This document shows, in pieces, positions 6,185 through 9,514 of a stretch of 9,514 nt of DNA (position 1 is the first letter of the stretch; the number at the start of each line of letters is the position of its first letter). Location: the NCBI GenBank assembly GCA_002306815.1, contig DBTA01000053.1, forward strand, positions 1-9,514, written 5' to 3'. A program made the translations under genes and the position numbers. This DNA comes from Dehalococcoidia bacterium UBA1328 (GTDB taxonomy: Bacteria; Chloroflexota; Dehalococcoidia; Lucifugimonadales; Lucifugimonadaceae). Under the pieces are notes generated by a model. That model saw only the letters and a list, made by a program, of their open reading frames with translations. It had not been told where the DNA came from and made no database searches.

Positions 6185-7114
6185 ATGCAATCTTCTATTC
6201 CACCAAAATTGGCCCTCTCATCAAGTCAGCTTGGCTCGCTTAAAGCAGAGTCTATTCACATCATCCGAGAGGTTATCGCTGAATTTGATCGGCCCGCTTT
6301 GCTGTTCTCGGGCGGCAAAGATTCGATCGTGATGCTCCACCTGGCCAAAAAAGCGGTCGCTCCGGCAAAACTTCCGTTTCCTATCGTTCACATTGACACG
6401 GGACACAACTTCCCGGAGGCGATTGAATATCGGGACAGGACTGCCGCAAATCTCGGGATTGAATTGATTGTCGGATCGGTGCCGGAAGCGATTGAATCAG
6501 GACGCGTTACGGCTTTTGCAGGTCCTGGTGGTTCTCGAAATCGACTTCAAACGCCTGTATTACTTGAAACGATTCGTGAGAACAAATTTGATGCGGTTTT
6601 TGGTGGTGCTCGTAGAGACGAAGAACGTGCTCGTGCCAAGGAACGTGTCTATTCGTTCCGCGATGAGTTTGGTCAGTGGGATCCCAAGAATCAGCGACCT
6701 GAGCTGTGGAATATCTACAACGGTTTTATAAATCCAGGTCAAAACATCCGTGTATTCCCGCTGTCAAACTGGACGGAACTCGACATATGGCAGTACATCC
6801 TTGAGCAAAACATCGAGCTGCCTTCAATTTACTTTGCGCACGAAAGAAAAGTGTTCGAACGCGAAGGTATGCTAATGGCAGTTTCGGAGTTCTTGCAGCC
6901 ACAATCGGGTGAATCTGTGACTACTGAAAAGGTCAGGTTTAGAACTGTCGGCGATATGACAGTTACAGGTGGAGTCAGATCGGACGCCGATACATTGGAG
7001 CAAGTTATCGCCGAAATTGCGATAGCAAGAATTTCTGAGCGGGGAGCTAGCAGGGCAGACGATCGCACTGCCGAAGCGGCAATGGAAGATCGCAAGCGAG
7101 AGGGATACTTCTAA
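6185..7114 (+). CDS. cysD: Sulfate adenylyltransferase small subunit CysD
   Basis: This 309-residue protein is the catalytic subunit of the heterodimeric ATP sulfurylase, which forms adenosine 5'-phosphosulfate (APS) and pyrophosphate from ATP and sulfate in the cytoplasm. Seen are LKAESIHIIREV (19-30), the PP-loop SGGKDS (42-47), HIDTGHNFPEAIEYRDRT (69-86), FGGARRDEERARAKERVYSF (139-158), WDPKNQRPELW (165-175), FPLSNWTELDIWQYI (191-205) and the family C-terminus KREGYF. The length is close to that of E. coli CysD (302). The start is fixed: an in-frame TAA (6182-6184) lies immediately upstream and alignment with the family begins near residue 15. There is no Shine-Dalgarno; the preceding bases are AT-rich. 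It abuts cysN with no gap. APS could feed cysteine synthesis or, after a kinase located elsewhere, sulfation. Confidence 0.97.
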   Translation: MQSSIPPKLALSSSQLGSLKAESIHIIREVIAEFDRPALLFSGGKDSIVMLHLAKKAVAPAKLPFPIVHIDTGHNFPEAIEYRDRTAANLGIELIVGSVPEAIESGRVTAFAGPGGSRNRLQTPVLLETIRENKFDAVFGGARRDEERARAKERVYSFRDEFGQWDPKNQRPELWNIYNGFINPGQNIRVFPLSNWTELDIWQYILEQNIELPSIYFAHERKVFEREGMLMAVSEFLQPQSGESVTTEKVRFRTVGDMTVTGGVRSDADTLEQVIAEIAIARISERGASRADDRTAEAAMEDRKREGYF

Positions 7115-8377
7115 ATGAATCTCCTTCGAATTGCCACTGCAGGATCCGTGGATGACGGCAAAAGCACTCTGATTGGCCGACTGTTGTACGATTCCAAAGC
7201 GATCTATGACGACGTTATTGACTCCGCAGAACAGCACAGTAGACGTCAAAGCTCCGAGTATTTCAATTTGGCTCTGCTCACCGACGGTCTTAGAGCTGAA
7301 CGCGAACAGGGCATCACTATCGATGTTGCCTATAGATACTTCTCAACGCCAAAACGGAAGTTCATTCTTGCCGACACACCAGGTCACGTTCAGTACACAC
7401 GAAACATGGTGACGGGGGCATCGACCGCTGATGTCGCGTTGATCATCGTTGATGCCCGTAATGGTGTGGTTGAGCAATCCCGTCGTCACGCGGTTATTGC
7501 TGCACTACTTGGTATCAAACACGTCGTCGTGTGCGTCAACAAAATGGACCTTGTGGATTTCCAGGAGACTGTATTTCGCAATATCCAGCGTGATTTACAC
7601 TCCCTTCTAGAAGAGCTCCAGATCAAATCTCACCATTTCATACCGATTTCAGCGCTAGTGGGTGACAACGTTGTTGCCAAGTCAGGTCGTATGGACTGGT
7701 ACGGGGATGAAACAGTCCTAGAACATCTTGAGGGTCTAGATACTTCGATTTTCACGGCGGATTCTCGACTCCGGCTACCTGTTCAATACGTGATTCGACC
7801 ACTGACGAAAGAGTTTCACGACTATCGTGGCTATTCTGGAACAATTGCTAGCGGTAACGTAAGTGTTGGTCAAGAGATCGCGGTAATGCCCGCAGGCAAA
7901 GTAACCACTATTGAAGCCATTGATACTCCGGATGGTGGAGTCAATTCTGCAGCCGAGGGGGACGCCGTAACGATTCGAATATCTCACGATCTTGATATTT
8001 CTCGAGGTGCACTTTTCTGCAGTAAGTATGATGTGAGTAGAGTAGATAACACGGTTGAAGCCACGATCTGTTGGATGAGCGAGCGATCAAATCTTCAGGC
8101 GGGCGGTATGTACCGTATCAAGCACACAACCCACACAGCGCGTGCCATGGTGAACTCGCTTGAGTTCAAGATAGATATCGACAGTGTTGCCGACACTGTT
8201 GGATGCGATCATCTTGAATTAAATGAGATTGGACAGCTGGTTCTTAGAACCAGTGAACCTCTCGTTTTCGATCAGTACTCGGTAAACAGGTCAACAGGTA
8301 GCTTCATATTGATCGACGAATCAACGAACGAAACGGTCGCCGCTGGCATGATCGGAAGACCGGAATTTATCCACTGA
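7115..8377 (+). CDS. cysN: Sulfate adenylyltransferase GTPase subunit CysN
   Basis: This 420-residue translational GTPase partners CysD and couples GTP hydrolysis to APS formation. The G motifs are GSVDDGKST (10-18), the CysN-specific TDGLRAEREQGITIDVAYRY (56-75), DTPGH (87-91), NKMD (142-145) and SAL (179-181). EF-Tu-like domains 2 and 3 begin near LPVQYVIRP (221-229), with LNEIGQL (369-375), NRSTGSFILID (391-401) and TNETVAAGMI (405-414) near the end. The protein stops there, so no CysC (APS kinase) domain is fused. The ATG follows the cysD stop directly, and GAGAGGG within the end of cysD (7098-7104) may serve as ribosome site, so the two are translationally linked. The small gene at 8415-8672 follows after 37 nt. 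Confidence 0.97.
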   Translation: MNLLRIATAGSVDDGKSTLIGRLLYDSKAIYDDVIDSAEQHSRRQSSEYFNLALLTDGLRAEREQGITIDVAYRYFSTPKRKFILADTPGHVQYTRNMVTGASTADVALIIVDARNGVVEQSRRHAVIAALLGIKHVVVCVNKMDLVDFQETVFRNIQRDLHSLLEELQIKSHHFIPISALVGDNVVAKSGRMDWYGDETVLEHLEGLDTSIFTADSRLRLPVQYVIRPLTKEFHDYRGYSGTIASGNVSVGQEIAVMPAGKVTTIEAIDTPDGGVNSAAEGDAVTIRISHDLDISRGALFCSKYDVSRVDNTVEATICWMSERSNLQAGGMYRIKHTTHTARAMVNSLEFKIDIDSVADTVGCDHLELNEIGQLVLRTSEPLVFDQYSVNRSTGSFILIDESTNETVAAGMIGRPEFIH

Positions 8378-8414
8378 AAATCGGACTGCGCTTACGATCT
8401 GGTCACCAGTTGTT

Positions 8415-8672
8415 GTGAGACGTGATGACCTCTGGCACTCGGCTAACGACTTATGTTTAACAGGAACGGATACCTTTTCGGTGATCTTCAGCCTTACGCC
8501 GATCGAAGTACGACTGACTGGTGTTGACGATGATGGCCGTATCGTGAATGTTGGTTCCGAATCATCGGACTATCGATCAATGCTGGCGTTCATTGGGTTG
8601 CTGGAAGACGTGCCACAGTTCGAGTATGTCCAGATGTTGCGTCTGGAACGTGAGAACGATGATGGCAAATGA
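8415..8672 (+). CDS. Small acidic protein of unknown function downstream of cysN
   Basis: This is an 85-codon frame on the same strand as cysN, 37 nt after its stop. I do not recognise it. The GTG at 8415 is the only standard start codon in the frame before the next upstream stop (8349-8351), and it lacks a Shine-Dalgarno. The protein has 17 Asp/Glu against 8 Lys/Arg, no signal peptide and no membrane segment. Its pattern suggests two beta strands (about 20-46, around FSVIFSLTPIEVRL and GRIVNVG), an amphipathic helix (51-65) and a final strand (70-80). Codon use looks like that of the neighbours, supporting a real gene. It is probably co-transcribed with cysDN and could be an accessory of that pathway, but position is the only evidence. 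Confidence 0.6.
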   Translation: MRRDDLWHSANDLCLTGTDTFSVIFSLTPIEVRLTGVDDDGRIVNVGSESSDYRSMLAFIGLLEDVPQFEYVQMLRLERENDDGK

Positions 8673-8808
8673 CAGAATGCAGCACTACAAGCAGGCGACC
8701 CAGCGACGTTCAAACGAAAATTGAGGAGTCTCTTGTAATAACGAGGATCGTAATCGGCTAAAGCCATCCCATTAAAGATTCGGAGCTGGCTGTCAACACC
8801 TTGTCTGA
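8673..8808. other. Short convergent intergenic region (136 bp)
   Basis: The region separates the cys genes from the convergent oxidoreductase. No strong terminator is visible; the best is an imperfect stem TCTGACT/AGTCGGA at 8804-8820, which overlaps the end of the oxidoreductase gene and has no T-run. A 15-codon frame at 8677-8724 is too short to support. Confidence 0.4.
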
Positions 8809-9514
8809 CTAAGAGTCGGACTTCGGAAGAGAAGGTAGGTCTGGGGCGGGTCGAATGCCCTCGGTACCCATTTCCGAGTGAACGATGCTCATTGCCTGAT
8901 GGTGAGGGATTCCGTCATCTCTGAGCTGCTGGTAACGCGTCTCATCGATTTGCGATCGGTCCAGGAAGCCACGAATGTCGTATCGCTCCGTGTCCTCGAG
9001 TGGCAATTTACCTTCCTCGATCATCAACTCGAGAGGGTATTCTTTCTCGGCCATTGGAAGTCGGATGACTTTGTTCTGCCGTGCTGACTCGTACATTGCC
9101 ATCATGATTTCGACCGTGTCGCGTGCGATTCGCCCTGAGCCCCGGCTTTCTTTGCCGGTTTCAATCCAATTGATGAGTTCTCTGGTCTGTGCGGCGTTGG
9201 TGTTTCCACCGATAGCCTGGTCTCCTTCCTGAAGTCCGAGGTCAACGCTCTTCCATCCACCTGTTTCAGAGTTGAAAAGCTTGAGAACCGTTTCGGTAAC
9301 ATGAAGCATTCCTTCGGTACCCCGAATGAAAAATTTTCCAGCGTCGCAGTTGCGGTCCCAGAGGTCGGACTGGATGAAGAACTGAAGACTTCCTCCAAAA
9401 TGGATCAATCCCATACATGAATCTTCGATTGCGGTATCGCGTTCGAACTTATTGGTCCGGCGTTCTACTGCTCCCATAACCCACTCTGCGACCGGATCGC
9501 CAAGAATGTACCGA
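8809..9514 (-). CDS. Gfo/Idh/MocA-family oxidoreductase, C-terminal part (cut by window edge)
   Basis: 234 residues are visible and the frame is open to the right edge, so the N-terminal NAD(P)-binding domain lies outside. The first ATG in the window (9477) is internal: the residues before it, RYILGDPVAEWV, continue the fold. Features of the C-terminal alpha/beta domain are GAVERRTNKFERDTAIEDSC, a FGGSLQFFIQSD strand, FFIRGTEGMLHV, and GGNTNAAQTRELINWIETGK, followed by a helix and the tail SARQNKVIRLPM...YPLELMIEEGKLPL. This tail is common in Gfo/Idh/MocA dehydrogenases of environmental bacteria that oxidise sugars or cyclitols. The substrate cannot be told. About 65 residues follow the usual end (YDIRGFLDRS onward to PKSDS), a longer tail than many members have. 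The gene is convergent with the cys genes and may belong to another operon. Confidence 0.82.
   Translation of the reverse strand, partial: RYILGDPVAEWVMGAVERRTNKFERDTAIEDSCMGLIHFGGSLQFFIQSDLWDRNCDAGKFFIRGTEGMLHVTETVLKLFNSETGGWKSVDLGLQEGDQAIGGNTNAAQTRELINWIETGKESRGSGRIARDTVEIMMAMYESARQNKVIRLPMAEKEYPLELMIEEGKLPLEDTERYDIRGFLDRSQIDETRYQQLRDDGIPHHQAMSIVHSEMGTEGIRPAPDLPSLPKSDS

Noticed and set aside
6120..6332. 70-codon frame overlapping the start of cysD
   Set aside because: It is out of frame with cysD and its second half is just a shifted reading of the cysD coding sequence.
6872..7249. 125-codon minus-strand frame across the cysD/cysN junction
   Set aside because: It lies wholly antisense to two strongly supported genes and its translation resembles nothing known.
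8399..8409. Short palindrome CTGGT-C-ACCAG before the small gene
   Set aside because: Only a 4-bp stem is possible as RNA, it has no promoter context, and a site of this size is common by chance.
8677..8724. 15-codon frame after the small gene
   Set aside because: Too short, no ribosome site and no similarity; cannot be told from chance.
607..8755. The 12-mer AGGATCGTAATC occurring near 609-620 and near 8744-8755
   Set aside because: A few shared 12-mers are expected by chance in a window of this size, and no longer similarity surrounds either copy.
1..9514. CRISPR array, insertion sequence, tRNA or prophage signature
   Set aside because: I saw no regularly spaced repeats, transposase or integrase, terminal inverted repeats or tRNA-like folds in either strand.

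Overview
Bacterial chromosomal DNA of roughly even base composition, mostly coding, with GTG as well as ATG starts and several genes that lack a clear Shine-Dalgarno sequence. The content is a cell-surface polysaccharide precursor locus followed by a sulfate-activation operon. The species cannot be named from the sequence. The split CysD/CysN ATP sulfurylase, with an SGGKDS P-loop and no fused APS kinase, and the Gfo/Idh/MocA tail type would fit an environmental (perhaps marine) actinobacterium or Chloroflexi-like lineage, but this is a guess.

Layout. 1-567 (minus): N-terminal 189 codons of a membrane-anchored CapD/FlaA1/WbpM-type nucleotide-sugar dehydratase/epimerase, running off the left edge. 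568-903: divergent intergenic region with promoter-like boxes for both sides and two short perfect dyads. 904-4637 (plus): three genes, with 49-nt gaps between them: a UDP-glucuronate 4-epimerase-like enzyme, a WbpA/TviB-type UDP-N-acetylhexosamine 6-dehydrogenase and a UDP-glucose 6-dehydrogenase. 4638-4909: a gap with two 9-bp-stem hairpins and a promoter-like pair. 4910-5851 (plus): a GalE-like UDP-hexose 4-epimerase. 5852-6184: a 333-nt non-coding leader upstream of cysD. 6185-8377 (plus): cysD and cysN, abutting. 8415-8672 (plus): a small acidic protein not recognised. 8809-9514 (minus): C-terminal part of a Gfo/Idh/MocA-family oxidoreductase, running off the right edge and convergent with the cys genes.

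How the genes fit together. UDP-glucose 6-dehydrogenase makes UDP-glucuronate and the first epimerase would turn it into UDP-galacturonate. The second dehydrogenase would make an N-acetylhexosaminuronate nucleotide. The GalE-like enzyme would supply UDP-galactose or its N-acetyl form, and the CapD-like protein a 4,6-dehydrated or epimerised amino sugar. Together they predict an acidic, uronate-rich surface glycan. CysDN next door makes APS from sulfate. It may serve ordinary cysteine synthesis, or it may feed PAPS for sulfating the same glycan; no APS kinase, sulfotransferase, reductase or glycosyltransferase lies in the window to decide.

I found no clear undescribed system. The best leads are the unrecognised small gene after cysN, the structured leader before cysD (which has no Shine-Dalgarno), the glycan/sulfate-activation pairing, and the dyads and hairpins in the intergenic regions.
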